DNA of 64,000 nucleotides from Maridesulfovibrio sp. (GTDB lineage Bacteria > Desulfobacterota > Desulfovibrionia > Desulfovibrionales > Desulfovibrionaceae), in NCBI RefSeq assembly GCF_963667685.1, contig NZ_OY763930.1, positions 217,001 to 281,000 of the forward strand. Reading direction: 5' to 3'. Below are positions 25,327 to 34,090 of the stretch, piece by piece. The notes below the pieces were generated by a model that was not told the origin of the DNA, searched no databases, and worked only from the letters and a program-made list of their open reading frames with translations. Position 1 is the stretch's first letter. The number at the start of each line of letters is the position of its first letter. The position numbers and the translations under genes are program-made.

Positions 25327-26928
25327 CTAACCGAGAATTGCCTTGAGATCTTCTTCAGGAGTACTGATAGGCATAATGTTGAAATTTTCAACAAGGAAGT
25401 TCAGCACGTTGGGGGTTACGAATGCAGGCAAGGAGGGTCCGAGGCGGATATCCTTGATGCCGAGATGCAGCAGGGTCAGCAGGATGGACACGGCCTTCTG
25501 CTCATACCAGGACAGAATCATGGACAGGGGCAGGTCGTTAACGCCGCATTCGAATGCATTGGCGAGTGCGACTGCGATCTGAATTGCGGAATAAGCATCG
25601 TTACACTGTCCGATATCCAGCAGACGGGGGATGCCGCCGATATCACCGAGCTGCTTGTCAAAGAAACGGAACTTACCGCAAGCGAGGGTCAGGATTATAG
25701 TATCCTTCGGAGCCTGTTCTACGAAATCAGTGTAGTAGTTACGTCCGGGCTTGGCACCATCGCAACCGCCGACGAGGAAAAAGTGCTTGATGGCACCGGC
25801 TTTAACGCCTTCGATAACCTTGTCTGCTACGCCGAGTACGGAGTTGCGGGCGAAACCGCAGAGAACCTTGCCGTTATCAGTATCAGCTTCAAAACCGGGA
25901 AGTTCTTTGGCTTTTTCGATAACTGCGGAAAAATCACCGTTGGCAACGTGGGTAACTCCGGGCCAGCCAACGAGACCGGTGGTGAAGATATTGCCCTTGT
26001 AACTTTCAACAGGCTTCTGGATGCAGTTGGTGGTCATGAGGATAGCACCGGGGAAGGCTGCAAATTCCTTAGCCTGATTCTGCCATGCGGTTCCGTAGTG
26101 GCCGTAAAAGTGATCGAATTTTTTCAGCTCAGGGTAACCATGACAGGGCAGCATTTCACCGTGGGTGTAAATATTGATTCCTGTTCCTTCGGTCTGCTCA
26201 AGAAGCTGGCGAAGATCCTTAAGGTCGTGACCGGAAACGAGAATTGCTTTACCCGCTTTCGCACCGAGAGGTACTTCAGTAGGAACGGGATGCCCGTAAG
26301 CTCCGGTATTACCTGCATCAAGCAGTTCCATTGCTTTAAGGTTCATTTCACCACACTTCATGGCGAGACCGACCAGCTCTTCCATGCCGAGTTGCTGGGG
26401 AACAGCGGCAAGGCATTCGTGAATCTGGGCGTAAAGCTCATCGTCTTCCTGACCGAGGATAGCGGCATGGTCAACGTAAGCGGATACACCTTTCAGGCCG
26501 TATACAAGAATCTGCTTGAGGGAGCGCAGATCTTCATTATCATCAAAGGAGGTTACGGGGAATGCTTCGCCCTGTTTGCTAAGTTCAGCAGCAGTGCCGG
26601 CAACAGCTGTTACCGGACCACAATCAGCTTTTACCTTGGCTGCCAGTTCATCGCGTGCAGCTGCAACGTTTTTGATTACGGGAACGAATCTTTCGTCATC
26701 AAAGTTAACGTTGGTCAAGGTGGAGAACACGCCTTCAGCGGTCATGCGGTTAATTTCATTAGAAACCGCAATTCCTTCCTTGCGAGCAGCTGTTGCTACA
26801 GTTCCGAGCTCGATCAGAACCTGTACAAGAAGATCCTGAATAGCGGAAACTTCATTGGTTTTACCACAGACACCTTTCACGGTGCAGCCCTGACCCTTTG
26901 CGGTCTGTTCACACTGGTTGCAAAACAT
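25327..26928 (-). CDS. hcp: Hydroxylamine reductase / hybrid cluster protein
   Basis: Hcp, 533 residues with start ATG 26928 (AAAGGAG, 7-nt spacer). An upstream in-frame ATG at 27021 would add 31 unrelated residues and overlay the operator, so I reject it. The N-terminal cluster cysteines C3, C6, C15 and C21 (MFCNQCEQ...GCTVKGVC) give the class I spacing of strict anaerobes. Hybrid-cluster ligand regions include YGHPVPTE, VSGHDLKDL, THGEMLPCHGYPEL, MTTNCIQKP, FLVGGCDG and LTLACGKFRFF. It detoxifies NO or hydroxylamine in the cytoplasm. Two palindromic operators precede it. Confidence 0.96.
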   Translation of the reverse strand: MFCNQCEQTAKGQGCTVKGVCGKTNEVSAIQDLLVQVLIELGTVATAARKEGIAVSNEINRMTAEGVFSTLTNVNFDDERFVPVIKNVAAARDELAAKVKADCGPVTAVAGTAAELSKQGEAFPVTSFDDNEDLRSLKQILVYGLKGVSAYVDHAAILGQEDDELYAQIHECLAAVPQQLGMEELVGLAMKCGEMNLKAMELLDAGNTGAYGHPVPTEVPLGAKAGKAILVSGHDLKDLRQLLEQTEGTGINIYTHGEMLPCHGYPELKKFDHFYGHYGTAWQNQAKEFAAFPGAILMTTNCIQKPVESYKGNIFTTGLVGWPGVTHVANGDFSAVIEKAKELPGFEADTDNGKVLCGFARNSVLGVADKVIEGVKAGAIKHFFLVGGCDGAKPGRNYYTDFVEQAPKDTIILTLACGKFRFFDKQLGDIGGIPRLLDIGQCNDAYSAIQIAVALANAFECGVNDLPLSMILSWYEQKAVSILLTLLHLGIKDIRLGPSLPAFVTPNVLNFLVENFNIMPISTPEEDLKAILG

Positions 26929-26999
26929 TTTTAACTCCTTTGAAGGTAATTGGTTTTCAACTTCTTCATTACCAAATATCGAAACAACTTTTTTGAGTA

Positions 27000-27015
27000 T
27001 TTGATTCAGATCAAA
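27000..27015 (-). promoter_or_regulatory. HcpR/FNR-type operator upstream of hcp (proximal)
   Basis: TTTGATTCAGATCAAA contains TTGAT-N4-ATCAA, a perfect Crp/FNR-family palindrome about 72 nt before the hcp start. The HcpR-like regulator gene at 29580 is the obvious candidate binder. Confidence 0.75.
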
Positions 27016-27129
27016 ACCCATAACTTTTTTCCCTTCCTGTTAAATTTGACCTGAAGACGGAACCGGCCCGCCTTCAGGATTGTTCTCTCATTCGTTGAGT
27101 CCAAACTATGAAAGAGAAGGGTAAAAGTA

Positions 27130-27145
27130 TTTGATTCAGGTCAAA
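27130..27145 (-). promoter_or_regulatory. HcpR/FNR-type operator upstream of hcp (distal)
   Basis: TTTGATTCAGGTCAAA is nearly identical to the proximal site (one base differs). It lies between the small ferredoxin stop and hcp, about 200 nt from the hcp start. Confidence 0.7.
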
Positions 27146-27162
27146 GGGTACTTTTTTTTATT

Positions 27163-27354
27163 TTATTCTTCCCAGTGAATGCAGTTGACCGGGCAAAGCT
27201 CCATGGCCGACTCAATGCACTCGTCATCAGCCCCTTCGGGATTGTGTACCAGCGCAAGGTCGCCGGGGCCCATGCTGAAAACATCAGGACATTCTTCAAC
27301 ACAAGCTTCACAGCCAACACATTCATCAACATCGACAACTACAGTACGAGTCAT
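27163..27354 (-). CDS. Small 4Fe-4S ferredoxin
   Basis: 63 residues starting at ATG 27354 (AAGGAG, 7-nt spacer). A longer in-frame version lacks a ribosome site. It has CVGCEACVEEC near the N-terminus and CPVNC near the C-terminus, the pattern of a single-cluster (or 3Fe/4Fe) Desulfovibrio-type ferredoxin. It is acidic (MELCPVNCIHWEE). It lies upstream of hcp on the same strand and is the likely electron donor to Hcp. Confidence 0.93.
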   Translation of the reverse strand: MTRTVVVDVDECVGCEACVEECPDVFSMGPGDLALVHNPEGADDECIESAMELCPVNCIHWEE

Positions 27355-27509
27355 AACTTTCTCCTTATCTAGCTTCATGCGAGATACACTGCCATTACAA
27401 TAACACACCATAATTAAGCCCGAAACTATTTTTCGTTTTTTTCGTATGCTCAATAAATAATAATTATTGCTAAATCATTGTAAAGTAAAACTGGCGGGTT
27501 AGCCGACAA

Positions 27510-28820
27510 TCAGATTCGCGCCACTCCAAGGAAAAGTGCATGTAGAGAAATTACAACGGTCAGGAAAACTTTTCTGGAAATGTCCGGAGGGAGAAGAGGT
27601 AATTTGTAGCCGAGGCTGCCACCCTTGCAGCTGGGAATGCAATCCCCGCACAGAGTGCATGAAATTCCGGGACGTCCGGCTTTAATATTTTCAGGTTTCA
27701 ACGCGCCATAGCGACAGGTGTTAGTACATTTCATACATTTGCAGCAGGTATTCGCAATCTTCAAACGCCACGGCGACAACTTACCCAGCAGGTTTGATAC
27801 AATCCCCATCGGGCAAAAGGTTGAGCAATGGACCATCATGCCCATCTCGCGGGAGAAAACAAGCATAACCACAACACTGATCAAACCGAACTGGGCAGCG
27901 GCCCAGACCGCCACAACCGGAGAAATTCCTATCACACGCATTTTCCATGCAATCCCGGCAACGACAATCAGTAACAAAAGCCTCACCCAGACCAGCCTAG
28001 GATTGAAATCCTTTGCAGGCTTTTTGTTTCCACGGCGGCTGCAATAGTCATCCCACGCCCCGATATAGCACAGATAGCTACACCATGCAGGACCGACCAA
28101 CAGAACAGAAACGGTAAAGAGAACAGGCATGAAGAAACCGGACCCGCGGTAAACAGGTCCGGCGACAATGAGTGCAGGTATAGGCAGATGAAGCTTTCCA
28201 GTCATAAGAAACTGGTCTAAACCGGTCAGTCCCAGAACCAACTGCCCGAAAAAGACTACTGAAAAGAAGGCCCAGATTCGAGACCGTATTTTTGGGGTCC
28301 CTTCAGGGGTGAACATTTTGCTGCCAACCCACGAACCGTAAAAAGCCAGCAAAAAGATTTCCGCCCTGCCCCAACCCGGAAAAAAACGGTCGGCAAGGAG
28401 TATGGGAAATGAAACCTTGGCCCTAGCTGTCTCAAGCAGCAGCGCGCTGAGCAAAAAAATGACTGATCTGTAGTTCGCATTTTCAGTACTGCGGTTATAA
28501 CGTTCCCTGCCGGACGGGGAAAAGCAATAAGCTGCGGAAAAAACAGTGAGAGCGAAAAGCGCCCCAATGATAACAGCCAGCCTGACCCAATCCCCCCCGG
28601 TAAAAATACGCAGACTGATCAGCCCAGCGCCTTTGTCCAACCAAAGCAGTGCTCCGCAGCCAAGCAATACCCCGCAAACGTTCCCGGCCCAGCGTTCGCG
28701 GCTGAATGCCAACAAAGCAGAACCGAGCAGAAAAACACATAAACCGCTATCACCGCCGCGCAGCGCATGGGCTGCCAGCAGCAAAAATGAAAGGGCAACA
28801 AAACCGAGACCTGCCACCAT
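27510..28820 (-). CDS. Membrane polyferredoxin (NapH/RdxA-like 4Fe-4S protein)
   Basis: 436 residues. The first ~190 residues carry several membrane helices (for example FVALSFLLLAAHAL, LAVIIGALFALTVF), and four or more follow. Cytoplasmic-side Cys motifs resemble NapH/NosR: WCSYLCYIGAWDDYC and HCSTFCPMGIVSNLLG. Two ferredoxin clusters follow (CCKCMKCTNTCRYGAL and CTLCGDCIPSCKGG). It probably moves electrons from the quinone pool to the soluble ferredoxins of this cluster. The start ATG has a tight GGGAAGG site; a GTG one codon in is an alternative. Confidence 0.88.
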   Translation of the reverse strand: MVAGLGFVALSFLLLAAHALRGGDSGLCVFLLGSALLAFSRERWAGNVCGVLLGCGALLWLDKGAGLISLRIFTGGDWVRLAVIIGALFALTVFSAAYCFSPSGRERYNRSTENANYRSVIFLLSALLLETARAKVSFPILLADRFFPGWGRAEIFLLAFYGSWVGSKMFTPEGTPKIRSRIWAFFSVVFFGQLVLGLTGLDQFLMTGKLHLPIPALIVAGPVYRGSGFFMPVLFTVSVLLVGPAWCSYLCYIGAWDDYCSRRGNKKPAKDFNPRLVWVRLLLLIVVAGIAWKMRVIGISPVVAVWAAAQFGLISVVVMLVFSREMGMMVHCSTFCPMGIVSNLLGKLSPWRLKIANTCCKCMKCTNTCRYGALKPENIKAGRPGISCTLCGDCIPSCKGGSLGYKLPLLPPDISRKVFLTVVISLHALFLGVARI

Positions 28821-28845
28821 ACCTTCCCGAGTTAAAATTCAGCTG

Positions 28846-29469
28846 CTATCCAAGCAGAACCTTATCATGCCCGACACGTTCTATAATCCAACCGAACCGT
28901 TTTCCTTCTACATAATTTTCCATCCATATCTTCATACATCTGGAAATAAGGTCCAGCGCTTCTTCACTGGTGAAAACTCCGGGAAGTTCCGACGCTAGAC
29001 GAGGGTGACGTCCAAGCCTGCCCCCCACAAGAAAACGCCATCCGCTCCGGGAGCATGAGATTACTTCAGTTGGGCAGACATTGGTGCAATAACCGCAAAC
29101 TAAACATTTTTCACGGGTTATGACCACTTTCCCATCAACCATTTCCATAGCATCATCAGGGCAAGACTGAACACATTCTTCACATCCGATACAGCCTTCA
29201 TGGTCGATGAGTGGAACACAGGCCCTAATCAAGCCGATATCGGCAATATGCGGACGCGAACAGCCATTAGGACAGGCCGCAGCACTGACTGAAACCATTT
29301 TGTGGCGGTTAATTTTTTCCCCGTAGCGCTGTTGCAAAAATTCAGGCCAGCCACTGTCATTAATGGCTTCTTCAATGCGTGCGGCGAAATCTTCTTCAAC
29401 ATACAGGGCAAAACGGCATCCGCCGTCTCCAGAGCCGCGACAGACATTAATTGCAGATATATTATCCAT
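28846..29469 (-). CDS. Compact siroheme/4Fe-4S reductase-like protein with ferredoxin domain
   Basis: 207 residues with start ATG 29469 (AAAGGAAAT, 7-nt spacer). The N-terminal ~90 residues resemble the nitrite/sulfite reductase 4Fe-4S half: VCRGSGDGGCRFAL and ACPNGCSRPHIADIGLI. A two-cluster ferredoxin insert follows (CIGCEECVQSCP and CLVCGYCTNVCP), then GRLGRHPRLASELPGVFTSEE, the sulfite-reductase C-terminal segment. It is much shorter than true sulfite reductases. With its neighbours it probably acts in nitrite/NO or sulfite chemistry. Confidence 0.85.
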   Translation of the reverse strand: MDNISAINVCRGSGDGGCRFALYVEEDFAARIEEAINDSGWPEFLQQRYGEKINRHKMVSVSAAACPNGCSRPHIADIGLIRACVPLIDHEGCIGCEECVQSCPDDAMEMVDGKVVITREKCLVCGYCTNVCPTEVISCSRSGWRFLVGGRLGRHPRLASELPGVFTSEEALDLISRCMKIWMENYVEGKRFGWIIERVGHDKVLLG

Positions 29470-29531
29470 GATATTTCCTTTCTTCATTTAATCAGTTAGT
29501 TGAATATATAATATTAATACGAACTAACCCC

Positions 29532-29543
29532 TGACTTAAGTCA
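29532..29543. promoter_or_regulatory. Palindrome between the siroheme gene and the regulator
   Basis: TGACTTAAGTCA is a perfect 12-bp palindrome with TGAC-N4-GTCA, the inner core of TTGAC-N4-GTCAA sites. It lies in the divergent promoter region of the HcpR-like gene and could serve both directions. Flanking T/A of the full consensus are missing. Confidence 0.5.
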
Positions 29544-29579
29544 TTTACCACTCATCATTAATTATAAAAGAATAATGTA

Positions 29580-30260
29580 ATGAAAAAGACACACAATTTA
29601 GACAAAATAAGCCTATTTGCAGGGCTTGACAGTGACCAGCAGAGGAAAATTGAACAAATAATTATTCCCCGCGAATTGAAAAAAGGAGAACAGATTTTCA
29701 CTGCGGGCAGTGATGCCACAGGTTTCTATTCCATCCAAACGGGTAAAGTTAAAGTTTACCGGGAATCGCTTTCCGGCAAGGAACAGATTATCCATATATT
29801 CGGATCAGGAGAAATTTTCGGAGAAGTTCCCGTATTTCAGGGAACCCGCTATCCCGCAAGCGCGGTTACCTTGAGCAAATCAACACTGCTCTATTTTCCG
29901 CGGGACCGTTTTGAAAAAGTAATCCGCGAAGACCCGGATCTGGCTATGGCGATGCTGGCACTTCTTTCCGGCAGACTGCGCCAGTTGGTCAATCAGGTTG
30001 CAGCGCTCAGCCTGAGTGAAGTCCCGGCACGACTGGCAAGTTACCTGCTTCTACTGAAATCAACCCAAAACTCCACTAAGCTGGAACTGGACCTGCCCAA
30101 AGGGCTGATCGCCTCATATCTGGGAACTATACAGGAGACCCTTTCACGCGTATTTAAGAAAATGAGTGAACAGGGTTTGATTAAGGTTGAGCGTAACACA
30201 ATTGAGATTATAGACGAAGCGACACTGGAACTTATCGCCAGTGGCGAAGAGCAGCTTTAG
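29580..30260 (+). CDS. hcpR: Crp/Fnr-family regulator, HcpR-like
   Basis: 226 residues. An N-terminal cNMP-type sensor barrel (KKGEQIFTAGSDATGFYSIQTGKVKVYR, GSGEIFGEVPVFQG) precedes a dimerization helix and a winged HTH with LPKGLIASYLGTIQETLSRVF. The recognition-helix sequence TIQETLSR resembles HcpR regulators, which control hcp in Desulfovibrio and sense NO (in characterised members through heme). No Cys set for an FNR-type cluster is seen. The adjacent hcp cluster and its TTGAT/TTGAC operators support this. The symbol is by analogy. Confidence 0.82.
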   Translation: MKKTHNLDKISLFAGLDSDQQRKIEQIIIPRELKKGEQIFTAGSDATGFYSIQTGKVKVYRESLSGKEQIIHIFGSGEIFGEVPVFQGTRYPASAVTLSKSTLLYFPRDRFEKVIREDPDLAMAMLALLSGRLRQLVNQVAALSLSEVPARLASYLLLLKSTQNSTKLELDLPKGLIASYLGTIQETLSRVFKKMSEQGLIKVERNTIEIIDEATLELIASGEEQL

Positions 30261-30268
30261 TGCCAGAG

Positions 30269-31276
30269 TTATAAGCTCTTGCATTTATAAAGCTTGTTTA
30301 AATCAGTTCTGGCCTGCTTGACCAATGTAGCAATCTGCGGTTTGGAGTACTGACGATTGGCACCGACGGCTTCGCCTTTATGCAGCAGTTCATTTGTGAT
30401 GAGGGATGAAAATAGATAAACAGTCAGGTCACGCAGATTGGGGTCTTCCTTAATGCGCTTGGTAAGGGCATGCCCGTCCATTCCCGGCATTTCAATATCA
30501 GATACGACAAGCTGAATAAATTCGGAAACAGGGAGCCCGGTCTTGTCAACTTTCTGAGATATCTCTTCAAGGGCTTTCCAGATTTCAAGGCCGTTGGGAT
30601 ACGCTTCCACTTCAAAGCCGCCCCTTTCAAGCGACAATTTTACCAGATTGCGCATGGACCGGGAATCATCTGCGCAAAGAGCCTGATAGACACAATCCAC
30701 AACCTCCTCCACTTCATCCACAGCAGCCTTATCCCGCGCCGGGTTCAAGTCTTCCATGGCCTGTTCAAGGTCAAGAACCTGCAATATCCGGTCAGGGTTG
30801 GTCAGTTTCACTGTTCCGATAATGGTTCCTTCAGCATATTTGGCCATGTTTCCCTGCAAAGACTCAAGTTCCTGCCAGCTTACACGATGAATGCGGTTGA
30901 CCCCGGAAACCAGAAATGCGCTGACAACTTCATTGAATTCAGTGACCAATACCATGCGGCGGTCTTTTGAGACAGGTTCCATCCGCAGCCAACCACTTAG
31001 ATCAATAAGCGGAATAACAGTCCCCATGAATTCAAACATACCCATCACCAGCGGATTCTGCGGGTCAATTCCAGCTACCCCCTGAGCCCCTGGCCCTCTC
31101 TGCTTACGTCCGGAAAATTTTTTCAGGTCTGCCTCGCGGACAATCTTTTTTACTTTCGCAACATTAAGCCCGAAAGACCAACGTTTATATTTATCACCAT
31201 CACCTTCATCAAGGTAAAGTTCCAAAAGTTCAACTTCGTTGGTGCCGGACTCAAGCAGAATTCTGTTCCCCGTCAT
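30269..31276 (-). CDS. cheV: Chemotaxis coupling protein CheV (CheW + receiver)
   Basis: 335 residues. The N-terminal CheW-like domain (about 1-170: RWSFGLNVAKVKKIVREADL, GMFEFMGTVIPLIDLSGWL) couples receptors to CheA. The C-terminal receiver has its phosphorylatable Asp at 260 in VVSDIEMPGMDGHAL and the Lys region RQYSKPQ. It should adapt or modulate chemoreceptor signalling. A glycine-rich stretch (KKFSGRKQRGPGAQG) inserted in the CheW part is unusual. It stands alone on the minus strand. Confidence 0.94.
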   Translation of the reverse strand: MTGNRILLESGTNEVELLELYLDEGDGDKYKRWSFGLNVAKVKKIVREADLKKFSGRKQRGPGAQGVAGIDPQNPLVMGMFEFMGTVIPLIDLSGWLRMEPVSKDRRMVLVTEFNEVVSAFLVSGVNRIHRVSWQELESLQGNMAKYAEGTIIGTVKLTNPDRILQVLDLEQAMEDLNPARDKAAVDEVEEVVDCVYQALCADDSRSMRNLVKLSLERGGFEVEAYPNGLEIWKALEEISQKVDKTGLPVSEFIQLVVSDIEMPGMDGHALTKRIKEDPNLRDLTVYLFSSLITNELLHKGEAVGANRQYSKPQIATLVKQARTDLNKLYKCKSL

Positions 31277-31394
31277 TACTGGCTTTCCCCTAAATTCACT
31301 TTAAAATCTTATTTTTTTTACTTACATTAACAGTTACAACACCGATGCATTCCAGTCCAGCCCTCTCATCCCAAATCACCAGATTGCAACATAG

Positions 31395-32801
31395 TTAACC
31401 ATTTATTTTCTTTTTTAGCTCGTTTAATATTTTATCAAACACCTGATCCCATTCATCAGGATGCTTCTGGCGGAAAAGAGTCATACTTGGATACCATGGA
31501 GAATCGATACGCTTACGCATCCAGCGCCAATCCGAATTATAGGGGATTGCCACCCAGACGGGAATATTTAAGGCGCCGGCAAGGTGAGCAACCGAAGTAT
31601 CCACTGTAATGATCAAATCAAGCTGACTCATTATTTTAGCTGTATCAGCAAAATCATCACAACCACCGCCTAGCTCACGGACCAGAAAACCGCAGCCGGA
31701 CTGTTCAAGTTGCGCAGCTTCCGGACCTTTTTGCAAGGAGTAAAGAGTCACACCGGGAAGACTGGACAATGGAAGAAAATTTTCAATACGAACCGATCTG
31801 TTGTGATTATTCTTATGTGTCGATTTTCCTGCCCATGCAATTCCAACCTTGCATCTCGTTCCCTGCGGAACATGCACTGGAAATCCTGCATTCCCGGGCG
31901 GCTTAATATAAGGACATTGGCGGGGGATGCTGTCTATATCGTGCTTGAAAATTCGCGGCAGACTTAGCAACGGGGCTTGAACATCAAAATCCGGGATTCT
32001 ATCTCCGCCCGCAATAACTTTATGAACCCCGTCCATACCTTCCAACAGGGAAAGCAATTCCGGCTGGCATTCAAAAATAACCTTTCCTCCGGCTTCGGCC
32101 ACAAGAGGCAGGTAACGGCAAAAATTTAGAGTATCCCCGAACCCCTGCTCGGAATAAACAAAAATGGTTTTGCCTTCAAGGGCAGAACCGTCCCACAAGG
32201 GCTGCCGGAAATGCCGGACAGTAATCTCTCCACGTTTCCAGCGGTATTCATAGAGCTTAAAACCATTTACGAAATCAGCTTTAGCAAGCAGCGCAAGGGA
32301 CTTGTCCCAGCTCACTCGCTCATCACCGGGTCTGAACTTAAGGCAGTAATTGAAAAAACGAATAGACTCATCAAGCTTGCCCATATCCTGCAAAACCAAT
32401 CCTAGATTGTAATAGGCATCAATAAATTTACGGTCGAGTTCAATGGCCCGGCGATGACAGGCAACTGCTTCTTTAAGTCTACCCTGCCTACGCAGTACAT
32501 TGCCGAGGTTGCTGTAACAACCGGGACTGTCAGGCTTTACAGCGATGGCCCGCCGGTAACAGACTTCAGAAGCTTTCAGTTTCTCCTGCGCACGCAAAGC
32601 CACTCCGAGATTGGTCAGCAAGACCGGATCATCGGGGAGAAAACTCAAGGCCATTGCATAATGAGTGATCGCCTCTTCATATTTTTTTGCCGCATGAGCT
32701 TTAATCGCTGCAAGAAAAATTTCCTTTACCTTTGGTGGTACTGTATCAATCCAGTTCGGCTCTTGTCTCTCAGGTTTTGTGGTGGCTGTCTTGCTGCTCA
32801 T
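31395..32801 (-). CDS. TPR protein with GT9-like glycosyltransferase domain
   Basis: 468 residues. N-terminal TPR units (about 25-190) include YEEAITHYAMALSFLPDDP, CYRRAIAVKPDSPGCYSNLGNVLRRQGRLKEAV and CHRRAIELDRKFIDAYYNLG. The C-terminal half resembles heptosyltransferases: FVYSEQGFGDTLNFCRYLP, KVGIAWAGKSTHKNNHNRS, and SQLDLIITVDTSVAHLAGAL with IPVW. It is the last gene of the type I secretion operon, overlapping the HlyD gene by 4 nt, so it probably modifies the secreted protein or the surface. Target unknown. Confidence 0.88.
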   Translation of the reverse strand: MSSKTATTKPERQEPNWIDTVPPKVKEIFLAAIKAHAAKKYEEAITHYAMALSFLPDDPVLLTNLGVALRAQEKLKASEVCYRRAIAVKPDSPGCYSNLGNVLRRQGRLKEAVACHRRAIELDRKFIDAYYNLGLVLQDMGKLDESIRFFNYCLKFRPGDERVSWDKSLALLAKADFVNGFKLYEYRWKRGEITVRHFRQPLWDGSALEGKTIFVYSEQGFGDTLNFCRYLPLVAEAGGKVIFECQPELLSLLEGMDGVHKVIAGGDRIPDFDVQAPLLSLPRIFKHDIDSIPRQCPYIKPPGNAGFPVHVPQGTRCKVGIAWAGKSTHKNNHNRSVRIENFLPLSSLPGVTLYSLQKGPEAAQLEQSGCGFLVRELGGGCDDFADTAKIMSQLDLIITVDTSVAHLAGALNIPVWVAIPYNSDWRWMRKRIDSPWYPSMTLFRQKHPDEWDQVFDKILNELKKKING

Positions 32802-34090
32802 CGTTCCCTCATGGCATATGACATGGATCCCATAAACGGCTCAAGGATATACTCCATAACCGAGCGGGTTCCGATATGGATTCCGGCAATCACGCGGATT
32901 CCAGGGAAAAGTTGATAATAATTTCCATCATGCTCAAAATAATCTTTACCGGTTTCAATTCGCACCCGGTAAAAAGTCACTCCCCGGTCAGTTGAATCCG
33001 CATCCGGGCTGATATTGATAACTTTGCCGTCAATATTACCGAAGCGGGCAGCATCTCTGGAAGCCAGCTTGACTACCGCTTTCTGTCCGTCTTTTACATA
33101 TCCGATGTCGCTGATGGGCAGACGCGCTTCAATAACCAGTTTATCACCTGCTGGAACAATATCCATAATGGTCAGACCGGGCCTGACAACCTCGCCGATG
33201 CTGACCACATAAAGTGTTTTAATAACGCCATCTACGGGTGAGCGGATGACAGTGCGGTTCAGGTTGTCCGCAAACTTGCGTTGACGCTGGGAAAGTTCAT
33301 CAAATTCCCTGCGGTCTTCCTGCAATTCCTCACGAACAGATGCCAGATACGAATTTTTTATTTCTCCAATATCGGCTTTGGCCTGTGCCAGCGCGGACTG
33401 GGCTTTACCAAGCTTGGCGGAATCTTCTTCAATCACACTCATAAGCTTAGACTCTTCCTTGAGAAAACCAAGATGCTTATAGCGTGAAGTCAAACCGTCC
33501 TCCAACAGACTGGCACTTATTTTAATCTGCTCCCGCAGAAGCTTGAGGCTGTTTCGCGAATTTCGCTGCCGCGATGTGATCTGTTTGATATCCTGTTCAC
33601 GCTGCTTAATTTTTTCCTGTTCGGAGAGTAGATCACTCTTTAGCCGTGCCCTGCGTGTCTGGAAAAGTTTCAGGGACCGCTCAATCAGAATTGGAAATTT
33701 TTCATAAATATCTTTTGGATATTCCGGTGCATCCAGTTCCTTGTCCTCTGCCTCAAGACGGGCAATGTTAACCCGTAAAGAAGTCACCCGGACCTCCAAC
33801 TCTTCCACTGTAGAATCACTGGCTGTCGCCTCAAGAACGATCAGCTCCTGCCCCTTGGTGACTTTCTCACCTTCACGGACATTGATCTTCCTTATGATGC
33901 CCCCTTCAAGGTGCTGCACCGGTTTTACCCTTGAGCTGGGTATAACTTCGCCTTCAGCCTGACTGACAATATCCAACTGAAAAAAACAGGCCCACCCGAA
34001 GAACCCCAGACACATGGCTATGCATAGGAAAAGAAAAAAATGACTTGCCGCTTTGACCTGACCGGAAAATTCAGTATTTATATTGCTCAC
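32798..34090 (-). CDS. Type I secretion membrane fusion protein (HlyD family)
   Basis: 430 residues with one N-terminal membrane helix (FFLFLCIAMCLGFFGWACFF). A biotinyl-lipoyl half (SRVKPVQHLEGGIIRKINVREGEKV), a long coiled-coil stalk (about 110-280) and the second half (VIRSPVDGVIKTLYVVSIGEVVRPG, IVPAGDKLVIEARL) follow. This is the LapC/PrtE type of adaptor linking the ABC exporter to TolC. It overlaps the ABC gene by 4 nt upstream and the glycosyltransferase gene by 4 nt downstream. Confidence 0.94.
   Translation of the reverse strand: MSNINTEFSGQVKAASHFFLFLCIAMCLGFFGWACFFQLDIVSQAEGEVIPSSRVKPVQHLEGGIIRKINVREGEKVTKGQELIVLEATASDSTVEELEVRVTSLRVNIARLEAEDKELDAPEYPKDIYEKFPILIERSLKLFQTRRARLKSDLLSEQEKIKQREQDIKQITSRQRNSRNSLKLLREQIKISASLLEDGLTSRYKHLGFLKEESKLMSVIEEDSAKLGKAQSALAQAKADIGEIKNSYLASVREELQEDRREFDELSQRQRKFADNLNRTVIRSPVDGVIKTLYVVSIGEVVRPGLTIMDIVPAGDKLVIEARLPISDIGYVKDGQKAVVKLASRDAARFGNIDGKVINISPDADSTDRGVTFYRVRIETGKDYFEHDGNYYQLFPGIRVIAGIHIGTRSVMEYILEPFMGSMSYAMRER

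Noticed and set aside
25258-26934. Long 558-codon open frame on the plus strand
   Set aside because: It is antisense to hcp, has a composition typical of a shadow frame and matches no family; hcp on the other strand is unambiguous.
26929-27021. N-terminal extension of hcp to the ATG at 27021
   Set aside because: It would place coding sequence over the operator, and the shorter start has a good AAAGGAG site and the conserved MFCNQC start.
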